Part shown: piece after piece, positions 26,457 through 35,553 of the stretch
Position numbering within the stretch: the first letter of the stretch is position 1
Layout: the number at the start of each line of letters is the position of its first letter
Assembly (NCBI GenBank): GCA_016936355.1
Contig: JAFGYB010000001.1
Location: forward strand, 164,500 to 228,499
Direction: 5' to 3'
Length of the DNA: 64,000 nt
Source of the DNA: Bacteroidales bacterium
GTDB taxonomy: Bacteria; Bacteroidota; Bacteroidia; Bacteroidales; F082
Translations under genes and position numbers: made by a program
Notes under the pieces: model-generated
Seen by the model: only the letters and a program-made list of their open reading frames with translations
Database searches by the model: none
Told to the model about the DNA's origin: nothing

Positions 26457-27311
26457 ATGGAAACAATAAAATCACTCAGGGGAATCAGCTTCGATCACCT
26501 GTACGAGGCTTTTCAGGAAGCTTTTGAAGACTATGAAGTGCAATGGAACAAAGTACAACTGCAAACCCTGCTTCACAGAAGGGGCTTCGTGCCGGAGCTG
26601 TCCTTCGGCGCTTGTATCAACAAAAAGATCGTTTCGTTTACGTTCAACGGTGTCGGCACTTATTACGGACTTAAAACGGCATACGATACAGGAACCGGCA
26701 CCATCAAAGAGTTCAGAGGCCGGGGGCTGGCCTCCAGGATTTTTATGCATTCGATCCCTTTTTTGAAAGATGCCGGCGTGGAACAATACCTGCTGGAAGT
26801 ACTGCAGCACAATCCGAAAGCCGTTTCGGTTTACAGGAAACAGGGATTTGAGGTAAGCCGGGAGTTTAATTATTTCCGACAACAAAATGATCAGATAAAA
26901 ACAAAAATCAAAGAAGGCCATCAGGTTTTTCAAATTAAGGAAGTCAATCTTTCGATTGCAGAAGATGCCCTTCAATTCCATGATTTTACTCCTTCGTGGC
27001 AAAACAGTTTCGAGTCCATCCAAAGGAAGCCGGAAGATTTTAAAGTACTGGGCGCTTTCAAAGGGAAAAAACTGGTGGGCTATTCCATCCTGGAACCCAA
27101 TTCGGGAGATGTCACTCAAATCGCCGTGGACAAAAGCCACCGAAGAAAGGGAATCGGTACCCTGCTCCTGCACGAAACCTTAAAATTCAACCGCCACGAC
27201 TCGGTGAAGGTAATCAACACGGAAATCAGTTGCGAACCCATGACTGCCTTTCTGCAATCCAATGGCATCTTACTGAAAGGAAAACAGTTTGAAATGATCA
27301 AGCGACTGTAA
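26457..27311 (+). CDS. GNAT family N-acetyltransferase with two GNAT domains
   Basis: Two acetyl-CoA-binding motifs are present. The first is in residues about 75-100 (GTGTIKEFRGRGLASRIF), the second in about 220-245 (VTQIAVDKSHRRKGIGTLLL). The intervening region and the C-terminal ...MTAFLQSNGILLKGKQFEM fit a tandem GNAT fold. The acceptor is unknown. It is separated by 57 bp from the serine hydrolase downstream in the same direction. Confidence 0.88.
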   Translation: METIKSLRGISFDHLYEAFQEAFEDYEVQWNKVQLQTLLHRRGFVPELSFGACINKKIVSFTFNGVGTYYGLKTAYDTGTGTIKEFRGRGLASRIFMHSIPFLKDAGVEQYLLEVLQHNPKAVSVYRKQGFEVSREFNYFRQQNDQIKTKIKEGHQVFQIKEVNLSIAEDALQFHDFTPSWQNSFESIQRKPEDFKVLGAFKGKKLVGYSILEPNSGDVTQIAVDKSHRRKGIGTLLLHETLKFNRHDSVKVINTEISCEPMTAFLQSNGILLKGKQFEMIKRL

Positions 27312-27368
27312 CTTTTTTGACTTTTAAAGTCAAAAAATCAGAACTCATAGTATCAAAACAGCACCGTC

Positions 27369-29189
27369 ATGAAAAAACTAATTACGCTCTTTATTCTACT
27401 GCTGACAGTTTCTTCAGCCAATACCCAAACCATCGAACAGCAAATCCGTCAGGTTGAAACAAATCTTCTGCCTGTGAATATTTTTGAAGGAGAACCCGGT
27501 TATACAATCCAGGAACGAATGAAGTTTTACGACGTTCCCGGAGTAAGCATCACTGTCGTTAAGGATTTCAGGGTTTTGTGGACCACGCACTACGGATGGG
27601 CCGATAAAGACGAAAAAATACGCGTTACAGATGAAACGATGTTCAACGTGGGTTCGTGTAGTAAAGGCCTGGCCGCTCTTACTGTTTTGTCCTTAAGCGA
27701 GCAGGGGAAATTAAATATATATGATGATATTAACACGTATCTGATTTCCTGGAAAGTCCCCGAAAATCAATTCACAAAAGGACACCCTGTAACACCTGCA
27801 TTGCTGATGAATCATAGTGGTGGTGCCATGCATCATTTTTCGCTCAATTATACGAGAGATACCTTCCCAACAATCACACAATTACTGAATGGCACCTCAC
27901 CTGCCCAGGAACGCCCTGCCCTTATCGACCGGATTCCGGGAACGGAATTTCTCTATTCCAACCCCGGTTATGCAATGCTGCAGCAATTAATAGAAGATGT
28001 CAACGGGAAACCTTTTTATGTGACCGCTGACGAAAATATTTTTCAGGTTCTAAAGATGAGCCACACCACATTCCATCAGCCCTTGCCGCATGAACTGGAA
28101 AAGAAAGCGGCCGCTGCCCACGTCCCCAACAGAAAGCTACCTGTCAAACGATACTTTTATCCCAATGCCGCAGCAGGGGGCCTGTGGACCACAACTTCGG
28201 ATTACGCGCAATACGTCATCGAATTGCAAAAATCATATCTGGGAAAATCCAATCAGATCATTTCCCAGGCAATGACACAGGAAATGCTTCAGTCGCATGT
28301 TTCAAAACAATACGGCTACGGAGTCTTTATCAGAAAGATGAAGGGGACCACTTATTTTGGTCATATGGGAGACAATGCCGGTTTCTTTGCAGGATATCTT
28401 GCCCATCGGACCGATGGATATGCTGTCATTGTTTTTACAAATTCGGGGAGTGGCGCCGAACTGATCCGCGAAATCATCAAGTCGGTAGCGCAATTTTACC
28501 ATTGGGAAGACATGCAGTCTGATACCGAGAAATTAGTCCCCATAAGTCAGGAAGAAATAGAAAAAATCAGTGGGCGCTACAAATCAGGATCCGATGAGGC
28601 AATGAACATTGAAATGCGAAACGGAGCACTGTATTTGGCCAGCCTGGGTAACGAACAACTTTATCATGTGGGTAACAATACCTTTAAAATCAAAAGACGG
28701 AAAGGACAAATAAAATTTATTAAAGACAATAAGGGCCAATATTCCAGTGCTCAGTATGCATTTGCCGACAATATCGGGAGAATCGCTGCTCCTTCTATAG
28801 CCGTTAAAATGGATGCTGGTGAGAGAATCCCCAGCGAGCTGTTAAATGAGGGGCGTGTACAGGAAGCGTTCAATGCTTACCAAAAGATATTTAATGACAG
28901 GCCACAAGACCCCGCCGTTTCAGAAAACCGGTTGAATATGTTAGGATATCATTACCTGACAAATAACAGACTGGAACAGGCGTTGTGTGTTTTCAAACTG
29001 AACAGCCTGCTTTACCCTGAATCGGCCAATGTTTACGATAGCTATGGGGAAGCCCTGGCAAAAAACGGCGAAACCGCTAAAGCCATTGAGAATTATGAAA
29101 AATCGGTGCAACTCAATCCTGATTCTCAAAATGCAAAAGCAATGCTTATCAAACTCAGAAAAATGAGTGGTAAAACAGCTAATGACTGA
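27369..29189 (+). CDS. Class C beta-lactamase-related serine hydrolase with TPR tail, secreted
   Basis: A signal peptide (about residues 1-19) leads into a beta-lactamase/DD-peptidase-like domain. Its active-site motifs are Ser96-x-x-Lys99 in VGSCSKGL, Tyr196-Ser-Asn198 in LYSNPGYAM and His332-Met-Gly334 in FGHMGDNAG. A beta-rich middle (about 400-470) precedes two or three tetratricopeptide repeats at about residues 490-606. Members range from esterases to D-amino-acid peptidases; true beta-lactamase activity should not be assumed. It lies 51 bp upstream of the cupin gene. Confidence 0.9.
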   Translation: MKKLITLFILLLTVSSANTQTIEQQIRQVETNLLPVNIFEGEPGYTIQERMKFYDVPGVSITVVKDFRVLWTTHYGWADKDEKIRVTDETMFNVGSCSKGLAALTVLSLSEQGKLNIYDDINTYLISWKVPENQFTKGHPVTPALLMNHSGGAMHHFSLNYTRDTFPTITQLLNGTSPAQERPALIDRIPGTEFLYSNPGYAMLQQLIEDVNGKPFYVTADENIFQVLKMSHTTFHQPLPHELEKKAAAAHVPNRKLPVKRYFYPNAAAGGLWTTTSDYAQYVIELQKSYLGKSNQIISQAMTQEMLQSHVSKQYGYGVFIRKMKGTTYFGHMGDNAGFFAGYLAHRTDGYAVIVFTNSGSGAELIREIIKSVAQFYHWEDMQSDTEKLVPISQEEIEKISGRYKSGSDEAMNIEMRNGALYLASLGNEQLYHVGNNTFKIKRRKGQIKFIKDNKGQYSSAQYAFADNIGRIAAPSIAVKMDAGERIPSELLNEGRVQEAFNAYQKIFNDRPQDPAVSENRLNMLGYHYLTNNRLEQALCVFKLNSLLYPESANVYDSYGEALAKNGETAKAIENYEKSVQLNPDSQNAKAMLIKLRKMSGKTAND

Positions 29190-29200
29190 TGATTTCGAGC

Positions 29201-29208
29201 TAAATTTG
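29201..29208 (+). promoter_or_regulatory. -7 box of the cupin gene
   Basis: TAAATTTG (TAnnTTTG) lies 32 bp before the cupin ATG at 29241; the -33 region is not distinct. Confidence 0.45.
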
Positions 29209-29240
29209 CAGTAAGAGTTTACACTGACACATCAATTCAT

Positions 29241-29564
29241 ATGCCTTACATCAATTTACAATCTGTTCATCCGGCAGAACCTGTCGAAGGCGCCCAGGCC
29301 CGGTTTGTGCATTCAGAAAACATGACGCTTGCTTTTTGGAAGTTTACGTCAGGTGCTGTTATTCCCGAACATGCGCATCCGCACGAACAGGTTTCTGTCG
29401 TCACAAAAGGTCGTTTTGAGCTCACCATCGAGGGCGAAAAGAAAACAATGGAACCCGGCATGGTAGCCATCATCCCGTCACACGCCAGACATTCCGGCAA
29501 GGCCCTTACGGATTGCGAAATCATCGACACTTTTTATCCCGTCAGGGAAGAGTACAGAAAATAG
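29241..29564 (+). CDS. Single-domain cupin protein
   Basis: The 107-residue beta-barrel has the two cupin motifs. Motif 1 is PEHAHPHEQVSVV...RFELTIEGE, with the metal-ligand pattern His-x-His plus Glu. Motif 2 is MVAIIPSHARHSG with the fourth ligand His. Function in the family ranges from sugar isomerases to dioxygenases and is not predictable here. The stop is followed after 9 bp by the second 21-bp repeat array. Confidence 0.9.
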   Translation: MPYINLQSVHPAEPVEGAQARFVHSENMTLAFWKFTSGAVIPEHAHPHEQVSVVTKGRFELTIEGEKKTMEPGMVAIIPSHARHSGKALTDCEIIDTFYPVREEYRK

Positions 29565-29920
29565 TCAATTCCTAAGAGCGTTAGATCGCAAAATAGAATC
29601 TCCTTGACGCTAACAGAGAGCTAAACGACGCCTACAAGAAACTAAATAACACGGACAAGAAAGTGAATAACTCAGGTAAAGAACTGAATGAAGCATGTAA
29701 AGAGCTTTTTAACTATAAATAGAAGGTTTATATCGAATATAAAATACTGATTGAAGCTTACAAAGAGCTTAATAACGCATCTAAAGAACAAATTAACGCA
29801 TGTAAAGAGTCTTATATCGATAAATCAATGCTATTGCAACACGTCAACTTTTATCAGTCAGGCAAACCGATAAACCATTTTTCATTGTACCTTTACAGGT
29901 GAACCCTAAAACCTTCTGTT
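29565..29920. other. Intergenic region with 21-bp repeat array
   Basis: The 356-bp gap between cupin and XRE genes holds the repeat array at 29573-29824. The remaining ~95 bp (29825-29920) is AT-rich leader sequence of the XRE gene with no clear TAnnTTTG box. Confidence 0.55.
29573..29824. repeat. Degenerate 21-bp tandem repeat array (12 units)
   Basis: Twelve units of exactly 21 bp run without indels from 29573 to 29824 (starts 29573, 29594, 29615, and so on to 29804). The best-matching units start AAAGAGCTTAATAAC and end GCATGT. In one frame they give heptapeptides such as KELNNAS, KELNEAC and KKLNNTD, but units at 29573, 29594 and 29720 begin with TAA or TAG. So this is not an open frame now. 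The unit sequence differs from the 980-1189 array; both share the AATAAC core and exact 21-bp spacing. Confidence 0.8.
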
Positions 29921-30286
29921 ATGTTAAAATACAATTTCGAACGTGCTTTCCGTGCACGGGGCATTGAAAAGCCCTATCGTTTCCTGAGACAATCAGGAGT
30001 TTACAGCCAACTGGCTTCCAAAATTCATAACAACGCTGCCACAACGATGAAGCTGAAAACCCTCGAACACCTCTGCCTTACATTGCACTGTACACCCAAC
30101 GATGTGATGGAATGGATACCCGATGCAAAGGACAAGGTAGCCGACGACCATCCCATGACCAAATTAATGAGGAACGACAAGATTTTCAACCTTACCCAAA
30201 CCTTAAATTCAGTACCTTTGGATAAGCTCGAAAGGCTGGAGAAAATAATCAATAACGAGATTCAAAACATCCAAAACGAGACCTAA
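29921..30286 (+). CDS. XRE/Cro-C1 type helix-turn-helix regulator
   Basis: Residues about 5-65 form an HTH_3/HTH_26 domain with the helix LKTLEHLCLTLHCTPNDVMEWIP, followed by a ~50-residue helical tail that could dimerise. No sensor domain is present. It sits 1 bp upstream of the phzF-family gene and is almost certainly co-transcribed with it. Confidence 0.9.
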   Translation: MLKYNFERAFRARGIEKPYRFLRQSGVYSQLASKIHNNAATTMKLKTLEHLCLTLHCTPNDVMEWIPDAKDKVADDHPMTKLMRNDKIFNLTQTLNSVPLDKLERLEKIINNEIQNIQNET

Positions 30287-30287
30287 A

Positions 30288-31076
30288 ATGAAACAGAAAA
30301 TATACCAGGTTGATGCCTTTGCCAACCGTGTTTTTTCGGGCAATCCTGCCGCTGTTTGTCCTTTAAAAGAATGGTTAAGCGATGATGTGATGCAAAAAAT
30401 CGCCAAGGAAAATAACCTGGCTGAGACCGCTTTCTTTGTCAAAGAAGGTGATCAATACATCATCCGCTGGTTTACGCCGGCTGTAGAAGTGGACCTTTGC
30501 GGACATGCTACCCTGGCTTCGGCTTACGTTCTCTTCAACCACGAGGGCCACAAGGATGCTGTGATCCATTTTTATTCGCCCCGCAGTGGTGAACTGTCAG
30601 TGACCAAAAAGGGAAACCTGCTGACCATGAATTTCCCGTCCGATGCGTTAAAAGAAGTGAGCCTGACCGAAGAACTGACAGCCGGTTTCAATCTAAAACC
30701 CCAATCAGCCGTAAAAGGTAAAACCGACTATCTGCTGATTTACAACAACGAAAAAGAAATCCGCGATCTGGTTCCCGATACTGATGCCATTTTCAAAGTT
30801 GACGCACGCGGAATTATCGTTACGGCACCCGGAGATCAGGCTGATTTCGTCTCCCGGTTTTTCGCTCCTCAGGTGGGAGTCGATGAAGATCCGGTGACCG
30901 GGTCGGCACATACGTCCCTCACGCCTTTCTGGGCCAAAAAACTGCAAAAAACAGAACTGTCGGCCATCCAGCTCTCTTCCCGGAAAGGATATCTGCAGTG
31001 CAAATACTTAAACGACAGGGTTGAGATCAGCGGTGAGGCAATACTTTATATGACCGGAGAAATCTTCACAGACTAA
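30288..31076 (+). CDS. PhzF family isomerase
   Basis: The start MKQKIYQVDAFANRVFSGNPAAV and the catalytic Glu46 in NNLAETAFF are hallmarks of PhzF/diaminopimelate-epimerase-fold isomerases. DEDPVTGSAHTSL is the second-half motif. Length (262 aa) is normal. No other phenazine genes are present, so this is one of the many PhzF-like proteins of unknown substrate. The gene follows the XRE regulator by 1 bp. Confidence 0.93.
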   Translation: MKQKIYQVDAFANRVFSGNPAAVCPLKEWLSDDVMQKIAKENNLAETAFFVKEGDQYIIRWFTPAVEVDLCGHATLASAYVLFNHEGHKDAVIHFYSPRSGELSVTKKGNLLTMNFPSDALKEVSLTEELTAGFNLKPQSAVKGKTDYLLIYNNEKEIRDLVPDTDAIFKVDARGIIVTAPGDQADFVSRFFAPQVGVDEDPVTGSAHTSLTPFWAKKLQKTELSAIQLSSRKGYLQCKYLNDRVEISGEAILYMTGEIFTD

Positions 31077-31153
31077 AAAAATCACTCAAATCAGGTATTG
31101 ATATAAGATAGGTAAGTCATTTACTTTGTCGAAAATTTATTAAAACAAAGTAG

Positions 31154-31954
31154 ATGAAGAGATATATACTTGCCCTGATTTTTATTTCTGTGGGAACAGC
31201 CTATGGACAATGCAGAATATTTACTTATGCCGATCAAAGCAGCACACTTAAAAAAGGGGAAAAAGATGTGGAGCTGTGGACTACCCTGTTTTCGGGGAAA
31301 GAAAATTATTATTTCGGTGTGGAACACGGATTCAATTTTGATGTAGGGTTATCAAACCGAATGCAAGCTACTCTCGGTTTAAACTATGGCTATGCCAACG
31401 GAATTGAAATGAACAACGGTCGTCAGCATTATTTCTCAGTCAATTCGTATAGTTTCTCAACCGGACTATTGTACAAGCTTTCGGATATGATGACGCAAAA
31501 GTCAGGATCGGCCATCTATCTCGGATACACACAAGGATCAACCTACACAGAATTCCAGGGAAAAATTATTCTGGATAAAATAACGAACCGCATTGTGCAG
31601 GCTTTTAACCTGACCGCTGAATATGAGTACTACAAAACATTTACACCCAATGCAGATGCTATTGATATTGGTCACATCGGAACAGTGGAAATCGAACTGA
31701 ATTATGGTCTTGCCTATAAGGTGGCGGAAGGACTCTACCTGGGCTTTGAAACCATGAGTCAGAATTTCTTTTCAAAATCGAAGTGGGAAAGCTCAGTCCT
31801 CACACTGGGGCCGGCCATTTCTTACAGTGTGGAGGATAAATTCAACATAAACTTCACGCTGATGCCACAGGTCACCGATCTGAAAACCATTGAAAGAGAA
31901 CTGGATGAAAACAACAAGATGATGGCCCGGCTGATTCTTTGTTTAAGTTTGTGA
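31154..31954 (+). CDS. Probable outer-membrane beta-barrel protein of unknown family
   Basis: A signal peptide (about residues 1-20, ending AYGQ) precedes a beta-strand-rich sequence with alternating hydrophobic/aromatic patterns, such as MQATLGLNYGYANG, FNLTAEYEYYKTF and TVEIELNYGLAYKVAEG. The protein ends in a strand finishing with Leu. This is consistent with a small porin-like barrel (8-12 strands), but no named family is recognised. It stands alone, between phzF and the M28 peptidase. Confidence 0.65.
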   Translation: MKRYILALIFISVGTAYGQCRIFTYADQSSTLKKGEKDVELWTTLFSGKENYYFGVEHGFNFDVGLSNRMQATLGLNYGYANGIEMNNGRQHYFSVNSYSFSTGLLYKLSDMMTQKSGSAIYLGYTQGSTYTEFQGKIILDKITNRIVQAFNLTAEYEYYKTFTPNADAIDIGHIGTVEIELNYGLAYKVAEGLYLGFETMSQNFFSKSKWESSVLTLGPAISYSVEDKFNINFTLMPQVTDLKTIERELDENNKMMARLILCLSL

Positions 31955-32287
31955 TAATAGACTTTATTTTGAATTTGCGATCATTTCCATTGCTCTTTTC
32001 TTGAGCGAACGCGTCTCTTATTGGACCCTTGAATTTCAATCAGTTACTTTCGTTAAAAAGCAGTTCCCAGTTAGTACGGCACATGTGGATCTGCCACAAG
32101 AGGGCTAAATATTATTCCTGTGATCCCCTTTATTATTACTCATTTTTCTTTCACCAATATTCACCGTTAAATCGAATTTCGTTTCGGAACGGATCAATTA
32201 CTATTGTATTCTCGTTCTTTTAACAGGTTTAAATATTGTAAAATGTATGTATCTTGTAGGAGATTAACCGGATACAAATACATTGCA
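31955..32287. other. Intergenic region without recognised features
   Basis: The 333-bp AT-rich gap upstream of the M28 peptidase has no TAnnTTTG box at a good distance and no supported RNA gene. The small ORF at 32029-32223 has no family signal and is not called. Confidence 0.5.
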
Positions 32288-33808
32288 ATGTTTCGCATCA
32301 AAATTACTGGAGCAATTCTTTTCTTCAAAACGAGTTTGGTCTTCATTCTCCTGTTTTACAACACAACGTTTGTCCGTGCCCAGCAAGAAAAAATAAATCA
32401 GGCTCAACACGATACACTACTGATACATCAGTTAAAGAAACACGTCTATTTTCTGGCATCAGATGGACTGAAAGGGCGAAAAGCAGGTTCGGAAGAATTT
32501 AACCAGGCCTGCATTTATGCCGAAAATATACTCAGCAACCAGGGGTTGATGCCCTTTTTCGGCAATAGTTTCCGTCAGCCCGTAACTTTTTTGGAAAAAC
32601 GATACGGGCAAACAATGGCAATGAAAATCCTTTTCAATGATAAGGTTTCCGATATTCCACCTGGAAAAATCAAATATTTTAATTTAATTAACGATCGTTT
32701 GTTTCAGCATCATTATCCCCTACTGTATTTCAACCTCGGGAACCTCGATCCAAAGAAAAGCTTTGCAACACAGTCGACAGTAAACTGGAAAAATAAGATT
32801 CTGGTAGTCAGTGCCGGAAAAGGCAAGGACCATAAAGCTGAGCCGGTCAATGTGACGCTGTCCAAAATTTCAGGCATAACAGAATCAGACAACAAACCTG
32901 CCGGCATTATCTTACTTACGAATGCTCGTTTTGATACGATATGGCCCAGAATTCACAGCATGATTTCCAGTTCGGGATATGAACCAGGAATTAAAGTCCC
33001 GAAACGGCTCCGATTCTTCAATACTGATCTCATCCTGTTGAAAGCCGAAGTTGCCGGTCTTTTTTGTAAAGAAATTGAAGAATCGGGGCACAATACGGCA
33101 TCGGTTACGCCGGGAAATCCTTTTCAATTTGCCAAAACTTCAATTCAGTACAGCATACCGTCAACGCAAACCAAATATCACTCCTGGAACCTTGGGGGCT
33201 ATATACCGGGTAGTGATTCAGTACTTAAAGATGAATTCATTGTAGTTGGGGCGCACCTGGATCATTTGGGTGTTGTGGACGGAAAGATCATGAACGGTGC
33301 CGATGACAATGCCAGCGGAAGTGCTGCAATTTTGGAACTGGTTCATCAATTAAAAAATACCCGCCCCAAAAGGAGCATTGCCCTGATTCTTTGGACTGCA
33401 GAAGAATGCGAAGCCATGGGGTCGCAGCAGTTTTTTCCACAAAGCCCGATCGCACGGGAACAAATCAAATGGTATATCAATTTTGATATGATCGGCAGGA
33501 CGGCAACCGAAAACAGTGAATCCGGGGCTTTATATGTGTCGTCGTTCCCGGAATGGATGACAGAAGAACAAAAGACTTTTCAAAACTGTTCTCTGAACAA
33601 GCCCCGCTTTGTTTTCACTACGAAAGGATTGAGCGATCATTTTGTTTTCGAACTGTACCAAATCCCCAATTTTGGTTTCTACAGCGGGCATCATAAAGAC
33701 GTGCATCAACCAACCGACGATGCAGATAAACTGAATTATGGACAAATGGCAGATTTGGTGGTAGCTGCCCGAAAAATCATTTTACATTTGGCAGACAAAG
33801 AGGATTGA
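32288..33808 (+). CDS. M28 family zinc aminopeptidase, secreted
   Basis: Starting at the ATG at 32288, a signal peptide of about 32 residues precedes the M28 core. Zinc-ligand positions are His323 in GAHLDHLG, Asp339/340 in GADDNASG, Glu372/373 in TAEECEAMG, Asp400 in FDMIGR and His451 in LSDHFVF. M28 enzymes remove N-terminal residues, usually with two zincs. The longer reading frame from 32204 adds 28 basic residues that do not look like a signal peptide, so the later start is preferred. Length (506 aa) includes a PA-like insert region at about 100-290. Confidence 0.9.
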   Translation: MFRIKITGAILFFKTSLVFILLFYNTTFVRAQQEKINQAQHDTLLIHQLKKHVYFLASDGLKGRKAGSEEFNQACIYAENILSNQGLMPFFGNSFRQPVTFLEKRYGQTMAMKILFNDKVSDIPPGKIKYFNLINDRLFQHHYPLLYFNLGNLDPKKSFATQSTVNWKNKILVVSAGKGKDHKAEPVNVTLSKISGITESDNKPAGIILLTNARFDTIWPRIHSMISSSGYEPGIKVPKRLRFFNTDLILLKAEVAGLFCKEIEESGHNTASVTPGNPFQFAKTSIQYSIPSTQTKYHSWNLGGYIPGSDSVLKDEFIVVGAHLDHLGVVDGKIMNGADDNASGSAAILELVHQLKNTRPKRSIALILWTAEECEAMGSQQFFPQSPIAREQIKWYINFDMIGRTATENSESGALYVSSFPEWMTEEQKTFQNCSLNKPRFVFTTKGLSDHFVFELYQIPNFGFYSGHHKDVHQPTDDADKLNYGQMADLVVAARKIILHLADKED

Positions 33809-33854
33809 AGTTATTATATTAGCTGAAACCCTTTTGTAGCTAGTTTATTTTCAA

Positions 33855-34742
33855 TTATTTCATCTGCTGAGCCAGTATTCCCAGCTTATACACATCAAAA
33901 ATCAAAACACCTGCCCTACCCCTTTCCAGCAGGTTCTTCAACAAAGGTTGAAAGAGAAAAAATTTCAGTCGGATCAGCCATCCCAGATACCGGAAACGGA
34001 AATAAAATCTCAACAACCCAACTTCTTGAAGAAAATTCCGGTCGTTTTCCAGAAAATTTAAAATGGTCACCAGGTTGGCTATTGCTTTTTCAGTATGAAG
34101 AAGGAAAGTTGCATTGTCTTCCAGATGTCCGTTCAGTACGGGATTGTCTATGTGTAGCACTGGAATTCCGTTTTTCATTAATTCATAGCCAAACAAAGTA
34201 TCTTCATGACCGTAATCTTTCAGACGCTCATCAAAGTGTACGGATATCATCACTTTTTTGGGAATCAGGAAGTTATTGGTCATAAAAGAACGGTAAGGGT
34301 TGCGGTTTCTTAATTGAAACGATTTACTTTCCCTGTAGGTTCCGTACTTCCAGCGAAGACTTTTGCTTTGCTCTGAAGGTTTTTCACCATAAATACGTCC
34401 GCCACAGAAAACGGCTTCCGGATTTTCCCGGATGGAATCGGCGTAGTTTTTCAAAAAATAAGGCACTTCTATCAGTGAGTCACAATCCAGGAAAAGCAAA
34501 TGATCGTACCGGGCGTAGTCGGCAAACAGGTTTCGTATAGCAGCCCTGCCAATGTTTTTTTTCAATTCTATATACTGCAAACGATCTGAAAATTGGCTGT
34601 TCCGCTTTTTGTATTCGGGTCGTGAATCATCATCAATCAGAATAATTTCGATGAGAACATCTGCTTCTTTTGCCTGTTTCAAAAGAACAGGGACCAGTTG
34701 CGCCACAGAGAAATTATAAATCGGAATGCAAACAGATATCAT
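33855..34742 (-). CDS. Family 2 glycosyltransferase
   Basis: The GT-A start ISVCIPIYNFSVAQLVPVL, the acidic IILIDDDSRPEYKKRN and the DxD-like LFLDCDSLIEVPYF are typical of GT2 enzymes. GHEDTLFGYELMKNGI is the acceptor-side ED motif. No polymerase-type membrane segments occur. It would transfer a sugar from a nucleotide donor, probably for surface polysaccharide, but no glycan cluster is nearby. Confidence 0.92.
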   Translation of the reverse strand: MISVCIPIYNFSVAQLVPVLLKQAKEADVLIEIILIDDDSRPEYKKRNSQFSDRLQYIELKKNIGRAAIRNLFADYARYDHLLFLDCDSLIEVPYFLKNYADSIRENPEAVFCGGRIYGEKPSEQSKSLRWKYGTYRESKSFQLRNRNPYRSFMTNNFLIPKKVMISVHFDERLKDYGHEDTLFGYELMKNGIPVLHIDNPVLNGHLEDNATFLLHTEKAIANLVTILNFLENDRNFLQEVGLLRFYFRFRYLGWLIRLKFFLFQPLLKNLLERGRAGVLIFDVYKLGILAQQMK

Positions 34743-34809
34743 GGAACTACTACGCTGAAATTTGTCAATACAGCGAAGTTAAGATTAATAATGAATCGAA
34801 AGTAAAAAA

Positions 34810-35184
34810 TCAGGTTAGCATGATCCATTCCTCTGCAGCTTCTTCCAGGGAGAAAGGCCTTATTTTTAATCCTTTTTCCTTCATTTCCCCCATTACCGGA
34901 AAGACAATTTGTTTGGGATCATTACACACCACAGCCAGCTTCACACCCAGGAAAATATCTTTGGTTTTCAAATAATACATCAACTCGCGGAAATCATCCA
35001 TATTCATGTTCAAATCACAAACTGAAAGGTCATTGATCACCCCTTTCACATTTGGATTGAGCATCCCGCTGCCCAGTAAATAATCCCAGGATTCAATAAT
35101 TTCCTTTAATCCCACCTCACCTGAAAATCTACGGATTAAAATTGAATCCGGATAATTCGGGTCCTTTCTGAATTCTATAGCCAT
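34810..35184 (-). CDS. Hypothetical STAS/SpoIIAA-like protein
   Basis: The 124-residue product has an alternating beta/alpha pattern (ILIRRFSGEVGLKEIIESWDYL, VKGVINDLSVCDLN, VKLAVVCNDPKQI) resembling SpoIIAA-like STAS folds seen in many small Bacteroidota proteins. It lacks a conserved phospho-serine motif I can point to. It lies 67 bp upstream of the glycosyltransferase in the same direction. Function unknown. Confidence 0.65.
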   Translation of the reverse strand: MAIEFRKDPNYPDSILIRRFSGEVGLKEIIESWDYLLGSGMLNPNVKGVINDLSVCDLNMNMDDFRELMYYLKTKDIFLGVKLAVVCNDPKQIVFPVMGEMKEKGLKIRPFSLEEAAEEWIMLT

Positions 35185-35209
35185 ACCTATCCATTATCAC
35201 CATACAAAA

Positions 35210-35520
35210 CTATGAAATTATCCTACTTCTGCAATCGCATTGATCAAGTTTCAGATACTTTTTTACGCGGGGGGTTTTTCCGCTTTGGTAACCCAGGAGC
35301 AGGATATGTACAATCAGACCATAAACACCTTCATGCATGGGAACCGGTTTATAGCCAGAAAAAACAGAAAGAAGAGCGTCACGGAATTCCAACGGTAAAC
35401 CATTGCTCCTTTCCCGTTGGTAAAGGCCAGTAAAACCACGGAAAGTATGGCACTAACAGGTTTTTCCAGACCGTAATCCCGGATCTTCAGCGTCTGTCTG
35501 AAGTCAACTCGGAGATCAAA
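35210..35520 (-). pseudogene. Possible degraded transposase fragment
   Basis: On the minus strand one frame reads IRDYGLEKPVSAILSVVLLA followed by FTNGKGAM. A second frame continues from about 35433 with MHEGVYGLIVHILLLGYQ and SGKTPRVKKYLKLD. The second part resembles the N-terminal region of DDE transposases, where a hydrophobic helix is followed by a basic LR..KYL segment. A frameshift near 35430 would be needed to join them. Neither part has a start or catalytic DDE residues. The call rests on pattern resemblance only. Confidence 0.3.
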
Positions 35521-35553
35521 TTACAGAATATTCACGCTTAAGTGATAACAAAA

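Noticed and set aside
26472..27173. 233-aa ORF antisense to the GNAT gene
   Set aside because: Shadow frame; the plus strand carries both GNAT motifs.
27369..29189. True beta-lactamase resistance gene
   Set aside because: SxxK/YxN/HxG motifs are shared by many esterases and peptidases; the TPR tail and low overall resemblance argue against resistance.
29573..29824. Coding sequence for a coiled-coil heptad protein
   Set aside because: The heptad frame is broken by TAA/TAG at three unit starts and has no initiation codon; kept as a repeat, with the decayed-gene idea noted.
31122..31152. TACTTTGT/ACAAAGTA hairpin before the outer-membrane protein ATG
   Set aside because: The first arm overlaps a near-match to the -7 box, so it may not be transcribed; AT-rich chance pairing is likely.
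32029..32223. Small 64-aa ORF before the M28 gene
   Set aside because: Composition unlike a protein and no promoter or homology-like motif; likely chance.
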